DNA of 64,000 nucleotides from Gammaproteobacteria bacterium. GTDB taxonomy: Bacteria > Pseudomonadota > Gammaproteobacteria > Pseudomonadales > Pseudohongiellaceae. The position numbers and the translations under genes are program-made. Below are positions 26,571 to 34,989 of the stretch, one piece after another. The notes beneath the pieces were generated by a model, which did not search any database, was not told where the DNA came from, and worked only from the letters and a program-made list of their open reading frames with translations. Position 1 is the first letter of the stretch, and the number at the start of each line of letters is the position of its first letter. The stretch covers positions 1 to 64,000 of the forward strand of contig PASF01000014.1 in NCBI GenBank assembly GCA_002711845.1, given 5' to 3'.

Positions 26571-27587
26571 ATGAAGAATAACAAGATGTTGCTGGCCAAG
26601 CGTCCGGCCGGCGAGCCCGGTGATGACTGCTTTGAGCTGGTCCAGGAAGATGTTCCTGAACTGCAGCCCGGACAGATTCTGATCAAAGTCATCTGGTTGT
26701 CGCTGGACCCTTACATGCGGGGCCGCATGAATGACGTCAAGTCATACGCGCAGCCTCTGCAAATCGGTGATGTCATCACGGGTGAGTCCGCCGGGGTCGT
26801 GGTTGACTCAAAATCGTCACACTTTCAGGTTGGTGACCATGTCACTGCCCATATGGGCTGGCAAACCATGATCGTCGCTGATGACGATGAACCCAGATTG
26901 ATGAAGGTGGATCTCAACAACGGCACCCTGTCTGCGCATCTGGGCGTGGTCGGCATGCCAGGGCGTACAGCATTTTTCGGGCTGACAGAGGTGGGCAAGC
27001 CGCAGGCCGGCGAGACACTGGTCGTCGCTGCGGCATCGGGCGCCGTTGGCTCTGTCGTTGGCCAGCTGGCCAGGATTCTGGGGCTGCGTGCCATCGGTAT
27101 CGCCGGCGGCGACGAGAAGTGCCGGTATGTCAAAGAGGAGCTCGGGTTTGATGACTGCCTGGATTACAAAAGCGGGGATCTAGCCGGTAAGCTCAAAGCG
27201 GCATGTCCCGATGGCATTGATATTTATTTCGAGAATGTCGGCGGCGATGTGACCAGGGCGGTAGCGCCCTTGCTCAACAAGGGCGCGCGTGTGCCCATCT
27301 GTGGCTACATCTCCAACTACAACGATACGGATATTACCAAGGCAGAAACCCCCTTCCATATTCTGAAAACATTGGAAGACGTTCCCGAACACCGTTTCTT
27401 TGTGGTGACCGAGTGGCAGGATCGCTGGCCTGAAGCCACGGAAAAGCTGGGTGCCTGGGTCAATGCCGGCAAAATCAGGTATCGCGAATCGGTCGGTGAG
27501 GGACTGGAGAACGCCCCTGAATTGTTCCGGGGCCTGTTACGCGGGCGTAACTTCGGCAAACAACTGGTGAAGATAGCGGACGAGTAA
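26571..27587 (+). CDS. NADP-dependent zinc-less oxidoreductase (CurA-like)
   Basis: A 338-residue medium-chain reductase of the leukotriene B4 dehydrogenase/CurA type. The N-terminus has the family's WLSLDPYMRGRM and the nucleotide fold has VVAAASGAVGSVVGQLAR. No zinc-binding cysteines are seen. These enzymes reduce the C=C bond of enones using NADPH. AAGGAG precedes the ATG. The SDR gene starts three bases after the stop, so the two are surely cotranscribed. The natural substrate is unknown; an alpha,beta-unsaturated ketone or aldehyde is the family expectation. Confidence 0.88.
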   Translation: MKNNKMLLAKRPAGEPGDDCFELVQEDVPELQPGQILIKVIWLSLDPYMRGRMNDVKSYAQPLQIGDVITGESAGVVVDSKSSHFQVGDHVTAHMGWQTMIVADDDEPRLMKVDLNNGTLSAHLGVVGMPGRTAFFGLTEVGKPQAGETLVVAAASGAVGSVVGQLARILGLRAIGIAGGDEKCRYVKEELGFDDCLDYKSGDLAGKLKAACPDGIDIYFENVGGDVTRAVAPLLNKGARVPICGYISNYNDTDITKAETPFHILKTLEDVPEHRFFVVTEWQDRWPEATEKLGAWVNAGKIRYRESVGEGLENAPELFRGLLRGRNFGKQLVKIADE

Positions 27588-27590
27588 ATT

Positions 27591-28433
27591 ATGCCGGAAT
27601 CACAACAATCAACGTTGGCGGTTGCGCAGTTGTTTGGCCTGTCCGGCAAGACCGCGCTGGTCACCGGCGGGAGCAGCGGTCTGGGTCTGATCATGGCCGA
27701 GACCCTGTTGCGAGCAGGTGTGAGGGTGGTGATTGCCTCGCGCAAACAGGACAAGTGTGACGAAGCGCTGGCACGACTGCAGCCTCTGGGTGACTGCCAG
27801 GCACTGGCCGCAGATGTCACCCAGCCTGCCGATCGGCAGCGACTGCATGACTTCCTGCAGCAGCAGTTCGCTGACGCGGGATTGTCCATTCTGGTCAACA
27901 ATGCTGGCGCCAACTGGGGCGCAGTCATTGAAGATTACCCGGACGAGGCATTTGCCAAAGTCATGAATACCAACGTCAACGCGGTTTTCTCGCTGACCCG
28001 GGAGCTACTGCCGCTGTTGTCTCGGGCAGCGTCAGCGCAGGACCCGGCACGGGTTATCAATATCGGTTCCATGGATGGCCTGCAAGTGCCCATCGTGCAG
28101 CGGGTGCCAACGTTTGCATACTCTGCCAGCAAGGCAGCCCTGCATCACCTGACAAGGACGCTGGCGGTGGATCTCGGCCCCCGCCACATGACCGTGAATG
28201 CTGTTGCGCCGGGCTTCTTCCAGTCCCGCATGACGGATCATGTGCTGCGCGAATTTGGTGACGATATTGCTGCTGACAGCCCGATGGGCCGCGCCGGCCA
28301 GCCGGAAGAGATTGCCGGCGTGCTGGTATATCTGGCGTCCAGAGCCGGCGCCTATACCAATGGCGCGGTCATTCCTGTGGACGGTGGCACCCATGTCAGC
28401 AAAGGCAGCCGACCGTGGATGGCAGATGTTTGA
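27591..28433 (+). CDS. SDR family oxidoreductase
   Basis: A 280-residue classical short-chain dehydrogenase. The cofactor loop is TGGSSGLG, the structural NNAG motif is present, and the catalytic tyrosine-lysine pair is in YSASKAAL. The C-terminal VIPVDGGTHV is typical of FabG-like enzymes. It follows the CurA-like reductase by three bases, so they may act in the same pathway. An N-terminal extension of about 17 residues precedes the Rossmann fold. Substrate not identifiable. Confidence 0.88.
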   Translation: MPESQQSTLAVAQLFGLSGKTALVTGGSSGLGLIMAETLLRAGVRVVIASRKQDKCDEALARLQPLGDCQALAADVTQPADRQRLHDFLQQQFADAGLSILVNNAGANWGAVIEDYPDEAFAKVMNTNVNAVFSLTRELLPLLSRAASAQDPARVINIGSMDGLQVPIVQRVPTFAYSASKAALHHLTRTLAVDLGPRHMTVNAVAPGFFQSRMTDHVLREFGDDIAADSPMGRAGQPEEIAGVLVYLASRAGAYTNGAVIPVDGGTHVSKGSRPWMADV

Positions 28434-28474
28434 GAGGCTGTCCGTTGCGGCATCCCGGCACCGACAGCAGGCAT

Positions 28475-28502
28475 TTGCGTCGTTTCAGTTCGCTGTTATA
28501 AT
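28475..28502 (+). promoter_or_regulatory. candidate promoter for the second SDR gene
   Basis: TTGCGT (28475-28480) and a perfect TATAAT (28497-28502), 16 bp apart, lie about 105 bp before the SDR start at 28607. This suggests the second SDR and the acyl-CoA dehydrogenase have their own promoter. Confidence 0.55.
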
Positions 28503-28606
28503 GCCTCAAGGTAAAATTCATGGTAATTATAACTAGGCGCATGGCAGCCAGCGGCTGGACGCAGTGCTACCGTTGCTGATGCCGCATTTCAAAAGAGGGG
28601 AGTGAC

Positions 28607-29371
28607 ATGAGTTTATTCGATCTGAGCGGTAAGGTGGCCCTGATCACCGGCTCAACCAAGGGTATCGGTCTGGCCATTGCCACTCACATGGCCGAGGCCG
28701 GCGCCAAGGTAGTGATCTCCAGTCGTAATCAGGATGCCTGTGATGAGGTTGCCGCGAAAATCAATGACAATGGCGGCGAAGCACTTCCGGTGGCCTGTAA
28801 CATCAACTACAAGGAGCAGCTGAAGGGCCTGGTTGATGCCACCCTCAAACGCTTTGGCAAGATCGATATACTGGTCATCAATGCCGCCCTTAACCCGTTT
28901 TACGGTCCGTCGCAGGATATTCCCGATGAGGCGTTCGACAAGATCATGAACTCCAATATCGGCAGCGCACATCGACTGTGCCAGCTGGTATTGCCGGGCA
29001 TGGCCGACAACGGCGGGGGCGCAGCCATCATCGTGTCCTCCATCGCGGGTCTCAAAGGCACGGACGTGCTGGGTGCCTATGGTATTTCCAAAGCCGCAGA
29101 CATGCAGATTGCGCGCAATCTGGCGGTCGAGTGGGGCCCCAGGAATATCCGGGTCAACTGTATTGCGCCGGGGCTGATACGAACGGATTTTGCCAAAGCA
29201 CTGTGGGAAAATCCGGAGACCTATAAGGCGACGGTATCCAAGTATCCACTGCGTCGTATTGGCGAGCCGGACGAAATAGCCGGTGCGGCGATATACCTGG
29301 CATCGGATGCTGGCAGTTTTACCACCGGACAAACACTGGTTGTCGATGGCGGTGGCACCATCACCGGTTGA
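28607..29371 (+). CDS. SDR family oxidoreductase
   Basis: A 254-residue classical SDR with TGSTKGIG at the cofactor loop, catalytic YGISKAAD and the ending GQTLVVDGGGTITG. The usual NNAG is replaced by INAALNP, which occurs in a subgroup that includes DHRS4-like and other broad carbonyl reductases. AGGGGAG precedes the ATG. An acyl-CoA dehydrogenase gene follows 64 bp downstream, suggesting a role in fatty- or branched-acid breakdown. The substrate cannot be told from the sequence. Confidence 0.88.
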   Translation: MSLFDLSGKVALITGSTKGIGLAIATHMAEAGAKVVISSRNQDACDEVAAKINDNGGEALPVACNINYKEQLKGLVDATLKRFGKIDILVINAALNPFYGPSQDIPDEAFDKIMNSNIGSAHRLCQLVLPGMADNGGGAAIIVSSIAGLKGTDVLGAYGISKAADMQIARNLAVEWGPRNIRVNCIAPGLIRTDFAKALWENPETYKATVSKYPLRRIGEPDEIAGAAIYLASDAGSFTTGQTLVVDGGGTITG

Positions 29372-29435
29372 CGGCGGCTGAGTTGCTGACAATCTGATCA
29401 CACCCAACCTGTAAAAACCATCTGAGGAATCGCGA

Positions 29436-30650
29436 ATGAATCTGGGACTGTCTGAAGAAATGCAAAAAGTGCGCGAAAAGATTCGCGAATTTGTTGAAGT
29501 TGATGTGGCCGCGGTGGAGAAGGAGTACCACGATGAGGTCAGTGTCGGTGACCGCTGGTCTCACACGCCCAGGCAGGACGAGATCATGGAAAGCCTCAAA
29601 GCCAAGGCAAAAACCCTTGGTTTGTGGAATTTTTTCCTGCCCAAAAGCCAGGGCGGTGCCGGTATCAGCAACCTGGAATACGCACACCTGGCGGAAATCA
29701 TGGGCCGCAGCCGACTGGCGTCTGAAGCGTTCAACTGCAGTGCGCCCGATACCGGTAATATGGAAGTACTTGAGCGTTATGGTTCAGAAGAACAGAAAGA
29801 GCAATGGCTGAAGCCGCTGCTGGCGGGCGAAATCCGTTCGGCATTTGCCATGACCGAGCCCGATGTCGCCTCATCGGATGCCACCAATATTGCCACCCGG
29901 GCTGTGCTGGATGGCGACGAATGGGTCATTAACGGTGAGAAGTTCTATATCTCCGGCGCCGGTGATGCGCGCTGCAAAATCATGATTGTCATGGTGGTCA
30001 CCGACCCGGAAGCACCCAAACACAATCGACAGTCACAAATTCTGGTGCCGATGGACGCCCCCGGCGTAGACGTGCTGCGGCCGATGGAAGTGTTCGGCAA
30101 GGATGACGCGCCGCATGGTCACATGCACATCCGCTTCAGCAATGTACGGGTGCCGCAGTCGAGCATCATTCTGGGCCGTGGTCGCGGTTTTGAAATCTCT
30201 CAGGGTCGCCTGGGGCCAGGTCGCATTCATCATTGCATGCGCTCGATCGGCGCTGCAGAGCGTGCGCTTGACCTGATGTGCACAAGGGCTCTTAGCCGTG
30301 AGGCATTTGGCAAGCCGCTGGCCGAACTGGGCGGCAACTATGATGTGATCGCCGACAGCCGAATCGAGATCGAGATGTGCCGGCTGTTGGTCTTCAAAGC
30401 CGCCTATCTGATGGACACCATCGGCAACAAGGCTGCACGTGATGCGATTTCGCAAATCAAGGTGGCGGTACCCAATATGGCATTGCGGGTTATAGACCGA
30501 GCCATACAGATGCACGGTGCCACAGGTGTATCTCAGGATACGCCGCTGGCAGCGCTTTGGACATCGCAGCGAACCTTGCGGCTGGCTGATGGACCGGATG
30601 AGGTGCACCGACGTGTCGTGGCACGCAAGGAGCTGGCCCGCTTCGCCTGA
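29436..30650 (+). CDS. acyl-CoA dehydrogenase (ACAD10/11-like)
   Basis: A 404-residue FAD-dependent acyl-CoA dehydrogenase. It has the three-domain fold with [16 protein letters not shown] (FAD/substrate contact), the middle-domain [15 protein letters not shown], and a C-terminal helical domain with [15 protein letters not shown]. The N-terminal segment and length resemble the ACAD10/11 group, which includes enzymes for 4-hydroxy acids and long or branched chains. Electrons would pass to ETF and then to the ETF-QO encoded at 42443-44107. It follows the SDR gene on the same strand. Confidence 0.9.
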   Translation: MNLGLSEEMQKVREKIREFVEVDVAAVEKEYHDEVSVGDRWSHTPRQDEIMESLKAKAKTLGLWNFFLPKSQGGAGISNLEYAHLAEIMGRSRLASEAFNCSAPDTGNMEVLERYGSEEQKEQWLKPLLAGEIRSAFAMTEPDVASSDATNIATRAVLDGDEWVINGEKFYISGAGDARCKIMIVMVVTDPEAPKHNRQSQILVPMDAPGVDVLRPMEVFGKDDAPHGHMHIRFSNVRVPQSSIILGRGRGFEISQGRLGPGRIHHCMRSIGAAERALDLMCTRALSREAFGKPLAELGGNYDVIADSRIEIEMCRLLVFKAAYLMDTIGNKAARDAISQIKVAVPNMALRVIDRAIQMHGATGVSQDTPLAALWTSQRTLRLADGPDEVHRRVVARKELARFA

Positions 30651-30667
30651 ACCGTTGATGAGCCGTC

Positions 30668-30702
30668 AGGGGCGCGTGCCGGATGATCCGGCGCGCGCCC
30701 CT
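30668..30702 (+). terminator. GC-rich hairpin after the acyl-CoA dehydrogenase
   Basis: AGGGGCGCGTGCCGGA (30668-30683) and TCCGGCGCGCGCCCCT (30687-30702) form a 16-bp stem with one mismatch and a three-base loop. Only TT follows, so it is a weak intrinsic terminator or a stabilising hairpin. It sits in the gap before the next gene and argues against that gene starting at the ATG at 30683. Confidence 0.55.
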
Positions 30703-30739
30703 TCGCGTATATGCAGCACTCAAATCAGAGAATTTTGCC

Positions 30740-31999
30740 TTGAAAATAGCCATCGTAGGGACCGGCATTGCCGGGCTCACCGCCGCCTACAAGCTGCATC
30801 ATCAGCATGACATTACCGTGTTTGAAGCCGAAGACCGCCTGGGCGGCCACACCGCGACGGTTGAGGTGAGCATCGATGGCCGTCAGCATGCCATTGATAC
30901 CGGTTTTATCGTCTTTAATGACTGGACCTACCCCCACTTTATCGAACTGATGGACGAGCTCGGCGTCCGCTGGCGCGAGTCCGACATGAGTTTTGGCGTC
31001 AGTTGCCAAACCACCGGGCTGGAGTATGCCGGCGTCAATGGCCGGCTCGCGTTGTACAATGGTTTGTTCGCACAACGCAAGAATCTGCTGTCACCGTCCT
31101 ATATCAGCATGCTGCTGGACATTCTGCGTTTTAACAAGCAGGCGACCAGCGATTTTGACAACAACTGTATTCCCGACCTTCAGCTGCAGGGCTATGTCAA
31201 AAGCCTGGGGTTGAGTGATCGGTTCCGGGATTATTATCTGGTACCGATGGCGTCCGCCATCTGGTCCACACCGTTTCAGCGCATGCTGGAGTTTCCGGTC
31301 CGCTTCATGGTGCCATTCATGGTTCACCACGGCTTGTTGAATGTCCACAACCGTCCTCGCTGGCGCACGCTGACAGGAGGCTCAGGGGCTTATCTGGCGC
31401 CGATGAGTGCAGGGTTTGCTGATCGTATCCGACTGTCAACACCGGTTACCGGTATTGAACGTCACGCAGACCACGTTCAGTTGTTTGCAGACGGCAAGGT
31501 CGAGCAGTTTGATCAGGTGATACTGGCCTGCCACAGTGATCAGAGTCTGGGTTTATTGCGTGATGCCAGTGCCGATGAACATGCCGTGTTAGCGGCTGTG
31601 CGATACCAGGCCAATGATGTGGTGCTGCACACGGATGTCTCGGTCATGCCTGACAACAAACGGGCCTGGGCCAGCTGGAACTATTGCCTGACTGACGACC
31701 GGCACGGATTACCGCGGGTGACCTACGACATGAACCGCCTGATGGGCCTGGACAGCAACACCCGGTTTCTGGTCAGCCTCAACGACAGCGACCGTATCGA
31801 TCCTGCCAGAATACTGGGGACGTTCAACTACGCCCATCCGGTCTTCACCCGCGACGCGGCCCACGCTCAGACACAATGGTCTCTGGTTAATGGCATTCGG
31901 CGAACCTGGTTCTGCGGTGCCTGGTGGGGCAAAGGTTTTCACGAAGACGGTGTGGTCAGCGCGCTGCGCGTCGCAAAGGCGCTGGCCACAGACGGGTAA
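30740..31999 (+). CDS. FAD/NAD(P)-binding amine-oxidase-like protein
   Basis: A 419-residue flavoprotein starting with the dinucleotide-binding pattern KIAIVGTGIAGLTAAYKL and the amine-oxidase-like EAEDRLGGHT. The rest matches a family of predicted NAD/FAD-binding proteins (GFIVFNDWTYPHF, WGKGFHEDGVVSAL near the end) that are often encoded next to DUF1365 and cyclopropane-fatty-acid synthase genes. Those partners are not present here. The TTG at 30740 is chosen because it gives the canonical N-terminus and because a hairpin occupies the upstream ATG region. Function unknown beyond a redox role. Confidence 0.8.
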   Translation: MKIAIVGTGIAGLTAAYKLHHQHDITVFEAEDRLGGHTATVEVSIDGRQHAIDTGFIVFNDWTYPHFIELMDELGVRWRESDMSFGVSCQTTGLEYAGVNGRLALYNGLFAQRKNLLSPSYISMLLDILRFNKQATSDFDNNCIPDLQLQGYVKSLGLSDRFRDYYLVPMASAIWSTPFQRMLEFPVRFMVPFMVHHGLLNVHNRPRWRTLTGGSGAYLAPMSAGFADRIRLSTPVTGIERHADHVQLFADGKVEQFDQVILACHSDQSLGLLRDASADEHAVLAAVRYQANDVVLHTDVSVMPDNKRAWASWNYCLTDDRHGLPRVTYDMNRLMGLDSNTRFLVSLNDSDRIDPARILGTFNYAHPVFTRDAAHAQTQWSLVNGIRRTWFCGAWWGKGFHEDGVVSALRVAKALATDG

Positions 32000-32005
32000 T
32001 CCGAA

Positions 32006-33226
32006 TCAGGTCAGATTGCCTATGTCGCTGGACCGGCTCTCTGCGGGCAGGTCGCGTCGGTAGAGTTCATGTACGGTCAGTGTTTCCAGGTCCAGCAGCA
32101 TCAGGCGCAGATAGGATGCCCGTTCATGACCCTCTGCGGACTGACCCACGGTCATCAGGATGCCGGCATCCAGGGGTGACCACTGGAGGTTCAATATCCG
32201 CTCATCGGTGGTGAATGCGGTCCACGGCGCGGCCTCGGTCATGGCCGGCCGAAGCCTGAGGCTGGCAATGCCGTCCCGGTAGTCGACATACGCCAGTAAC
32301 TGACCATCAGGTGTCAGCATGGACTGCCCCACCATCCCGGCATTTCGCTGATCCTGATCCGCACCGGGCGCCGCTCGCCAGGCCGGCAAGGTCCTGTCTG
32401 TGGCATAGCCCAACTGGGTAATCAGGAAGTCTGTGTCACCGCTCTGTGGCAGACCTGTCGGAAAGGTGGTGGCGTCAGCGCTGAGCCGGACTGACTGCCC
32501 GGCGTTGCCCACAATCCCGTCAACCAATGGCTGAAGGTGCTCGGTCTCGGCGTCAGGGGTGATTGGCAATTGCGCCAGCATGGGAATCCCCTCACCCTCA
32601 TCACCGCCTTGCGTTATCAGTGCCAGCGCCAGAATAAAACTGGCCGCAATGCTCGGAGTCCAGCGCTTCAGCCACCTTTTGGCGTTGGTCATCGGCAGCG
32701 ACGACTGCTGCGCGGGGGAGCGATCCGGTGCCCTGATGGCTGCCGGTGTCTGCGTCAGACGATAGCCCCGTTTGGGAATGGTCTGGACAAGGTCTGTCCG
32801 TTTTTCCCCAGCCGGTGTTAACGCCCGTCGTAAATCCGAGACCGCACGGGTCAGGGAATTTTCGTTGACCACCACTCGTGGCCACAAGGCATTGATGATG
32901 TCGTCCCGCGTGACGACGGCATCTGCGGATGCCGCCAGCAAACACAGCAGCCGCATCAATCGCGGCTCAAGTTGCCGGCTGTCGTTGTCATTGAGCCGAT
33001 GCCTTAGCAGGTTGCGTGTCGGGTAAATGTGCCAGCAATCCAGCTCAAAGGAGTGACTGCCCAGCAGCAGACGGTAGGACAGGGCGTCATTGCCGCTCAG
33101 GGCTGTTTTTTCGCTCAGGGCTGTTGTTCCGCTCAAGGCTGTTTTCCCGCTCAAGGCTGTTTTTTCGCTCAAGGCTGTTTTCCCGCTCAGGGCTGTTCTC
33201 TCGCTCAAGGCTGTTATCCCATTCAT
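32006..33226 (-). CDS. ToxR/CadC-like membrane transcriptional regulator
   Basis: A 406-residue one-component regulator. Residues about 1-50 are a hexapeptide repeat (TALSGK, TALSEK and similar), encoded by the 18-bp DNA repeat at 33094-33219. A winged-helix OmpR-type DNA-binding domain follows (about 57-158, with LEPRLMRLLCLLAA, NENSLTRAVSDLRRAL and PKRGYRL), then one membrane helix (about 191-207) and a periplasmic domain of about 200 residues. Such proteins sense periplasmic signals directly. The gene diverges from htrA, a likely target. The ATG at 33226 follows GGAG; the track upstream to 33247 adds only seven residues. Confidence 0.82.
   Translation of the reverse strand: MNGITALSERTALSGKTALSEKTALSGKTALSGTTALSEKTALSGNDALSYRLLLGSHSFELDCWHIYPTRNLLRHRLNDNDSRQLEPRLMRLLCLLAASADAVVTRDDIINALWPRVVVNENSLTRAVSDLRRALTPAGEKRTDLVQTIPKRGYRLTQTPAAIRAPDRSPAQQSSLPMTNAKRWLKRWTPSIAASFILALALITQGGDEGEGIPMLAQLPITPDAETEHLQPLVDGIVGNAGQSVRLSADATTFPTGLPQSGDTDFLITQLGYATDRTLPAWRAAPGADQDQRNAGMVGQSMLTPDGQLLAYVDYRDGIASLRLRPAMTEAAPWTAFTTDERILNLQWSPLDAGILMTVGQSAEGHERASYLRLMLLDLETLTVHELYRRDLPAESRSSDIGNLT
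33094..33219. repeat. 18-bp tandem repeat, 7 units
   Basis: Seven consecutive 18-bp units of the form CGCTCARGGCTGTTNTNC run from 33094 to 33219. A degenerate eighth (CATTCATGGCTG) covers the start codon of the regulator gene on the minus strand. The unit length is a multiple of three, so copy-number change would add or remove hexapeptides without a frameshift. Units differ mainly at the purine in CARGG and in the last five bases. Confidence 0.92.
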
Positions 33227-33435
33227 GGCTGCTCCGTACCTCATCAACCCATGATTGCATGATTATCGTTAACTGAGACCGGTTTTAGCCGGAAAAGTGC
33301 CGGCTTCACATTTTCTGGATGTTTTTTTCCGCTTTCCTTCAGGTATATGGCGCCGCCTGTGCCTATCTTCAAGGCCGTTGCGAGACAGTGCTGACAACAG
33401 CAAAGCACAACAACTTGATTCGGAGGTAGTTGGTA

Positions 33436-34836
33436 ATGACAGTCAATGACAGTTTAAGACAATTCATCCATAGCCGGCTCAGGACAATCCTGATGGTGGC
33501 TGCCATGGTAACCACCGCAGTGGGTTCTGCCGCGGTGATGCACAGTGCGCAGGCACAAACGCCGGTGACAGACGCCAACAGCATGCCCTCGCTGGCGCCG
33601 ATGCTGGAGACAGTCACGCCCGCTGTCGTCAATATATCAGTGACCCGTGTCCAGCAGATGCCCGATGTTTTCGGCTTCCGGGGCAATGGCCAACAGCCAC
33701 TGGTGCGGCGAGCGCGAGGGGCAGGTTCAGGCGTGGTAGTGGATAGCGAGGAAGGTTACATCGTGACCAACCACCATGTTGTGGCCGGCGCTGAAACGAT
33801 CAATGTCGGGTTGCTGGACGGACGTGTGCTTGAAGCCGAGTTGATTGGCAGTGACGAGCAGACTGATATTGCTTTGTTGCAGGTAACCGCTGACAGGCTG
33901 ACTGACATAGAGCTCGCCGATGTCAAGCGCATGCGCATCGGTGATTACGTGGTAGCCATCGGCAACCCGTTCGGTATTGGCCAGACGGTTACGTCGGGGA
34001 TTATCAGTGCCCTGGGTCGTGCGGGTATCAATAATGACAACTACGAAGACTTCATCCAGACCGATGCGGCAATCAATGTGGGCAACTCCGGCGGCGCCCT
34101 GGTTGACCTGCACGGACGTCTGGTGGGTATCAACACCGCCATCATATCGGGCTCCGGCACCAACTCCGGGGTCGGCTTTGCCGTACCGGCGGATATGGTG
34201 GCAGCCGTGATGTCACATCTGGAGCGCGATGGTCAGGTGCGGCGCGGCCAGCTGGGGGTCATCATCCGTGACCATACGCCGCTGGTAGAGGACACCCTGC
34301 AACTGGGTGCCAATCAGGGAGCGCTTATAACGCAGGTCATGCCTGATTCGGTGGCCGACCAGATTGGTTTGCAGGTGTCTGACCTGGTTGTTGCCATCAA
34401 TGGCGAGCCGATAGGCAGCAGTCGTGAATTACGCAATGCCGTGGGCCTGGCCGGTGTGGATCAGATACTTGAACTGGGCCTGTTGCGAGACGGCGAGCGA
34501 CTGAGCGTCAATGCCATGATCGTTGCCAGTGACAGCGATACCGCGGTGGCCGCCAATGCCGACAACCCCAATGTCCGCCGCGCCGATGAAACCCGCTTCA
34601 TGGGTGCCCAGCTGCAGAGCGTGGCCGGTAACGACGATGGCGTGGCGGTGGTGGATGTCGCCCAGCGCAGTCCAGCGTGGGTTGCAGGGCTGCGGCCGGG
34701 AGACATCATTGCAGAGGTCAACCGCCAGCCGGCGCCGTCATTGCGTGAATTCAATCGCCTGTTAAGTGAGGAGGCCAGAGTGGTTGCTCTGGGTGTTGTG
34801 AGGGAAGGGCAGAAGCTGTTGCTGATTGTGTCCTGA
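33436..34836 (+). CDS. degQ: Do-like periplasmic serine protease (HtrA/DegQ)
   Basis: A 466-residue HtrA-family protease and chaperone. A signal peptide (ends HSAQA, about residue 40) is followed by a trypsin-like domain with catalytic His114 (VTNHHVV), Asp144 (QTDIALLQV) and Ser218 (NVGNSGGALVD), then two PDZ domains (about 250-340 and 370-460). It degrades misfolded periplasmic proteins. GGAGG at 33422-33426 fixes the ATG at 33436. It diverges from a membrane regulator and is followed by a strong terminator, so it is transcribed alone. Confidence 0.93.
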   Translation: MTVNDSLRQFIHSRLRTILMVAAMVTTAVGSAAVMHSAQAQTPVTDANSMPSLAPMLETVTPAVVNISVTRVQQMPDVFGFRGNGQQPLVRRARGAGSGVVVDSEEGYIVTNHHVVAGAETINVGLLDGRVLEAELIGSDEQTDIALLQVTADRLTDIELADVKRMRIGDYVVAIGNPFGIGQTVTSGIISALGRAGINNDNYEDFIQTDAAINVGNSGGALVDLHGRLVGINTAIISGSGTNSGVGFAVPADMVAAVMSHLERDGQVRRGQLGVIIRDHTPLVEDTLQLGANQGALITQVMPDSVADQIGLQVSDLVVAINGEPIGSSRELRNAVGLAGVDQILELGLLRDGERLSVNAMIVASDSDTAVAANADNPNVRRADETRFMGAQLQSVAGNDDGVAVVDVAQRSPAWVAGLRPGDIIAEVNRQPAPSLREFNRLLSEEARVVALGVVREGQKLLLIVS

Positions 34837-34846
34837 TTACTCAGCG

Positions 34847-34880
34847 ACCGGTCTGCCGCCCCGGCAGGCCGGTTTTTTTT
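34847..34880 (+). terminator. terminator after degQ
   Basis: ACCGGTCTGCCG (34847-34858) and CGGCAGGCCGGT (34862-34873) pair with one mismatch around CCCC-type loop bases and run into eight T residues. Confidence 0.88.
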
Positions 34881-34989
34881 ACAGTCTGTTTTGATCGCCA
34901 TCAGTCTCATCCGCAGGCACGATGCTTGCAAATTCCCGCTGACATGGTATTTTCTGTGGCAAATCCCAGCGCCCACGGAATACCGTATT

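Noticed and set aside
28652-29407. 251-codon minus-strand ORF
   Set aside because: It is opposite a well-supported SDR gene with catalytic motifs.
33094-33219. CRISPR array
   Set aside because: The units are contiguous 18-bp repeats without spacers, inside a coding sequence, and no cas genes are nearby.
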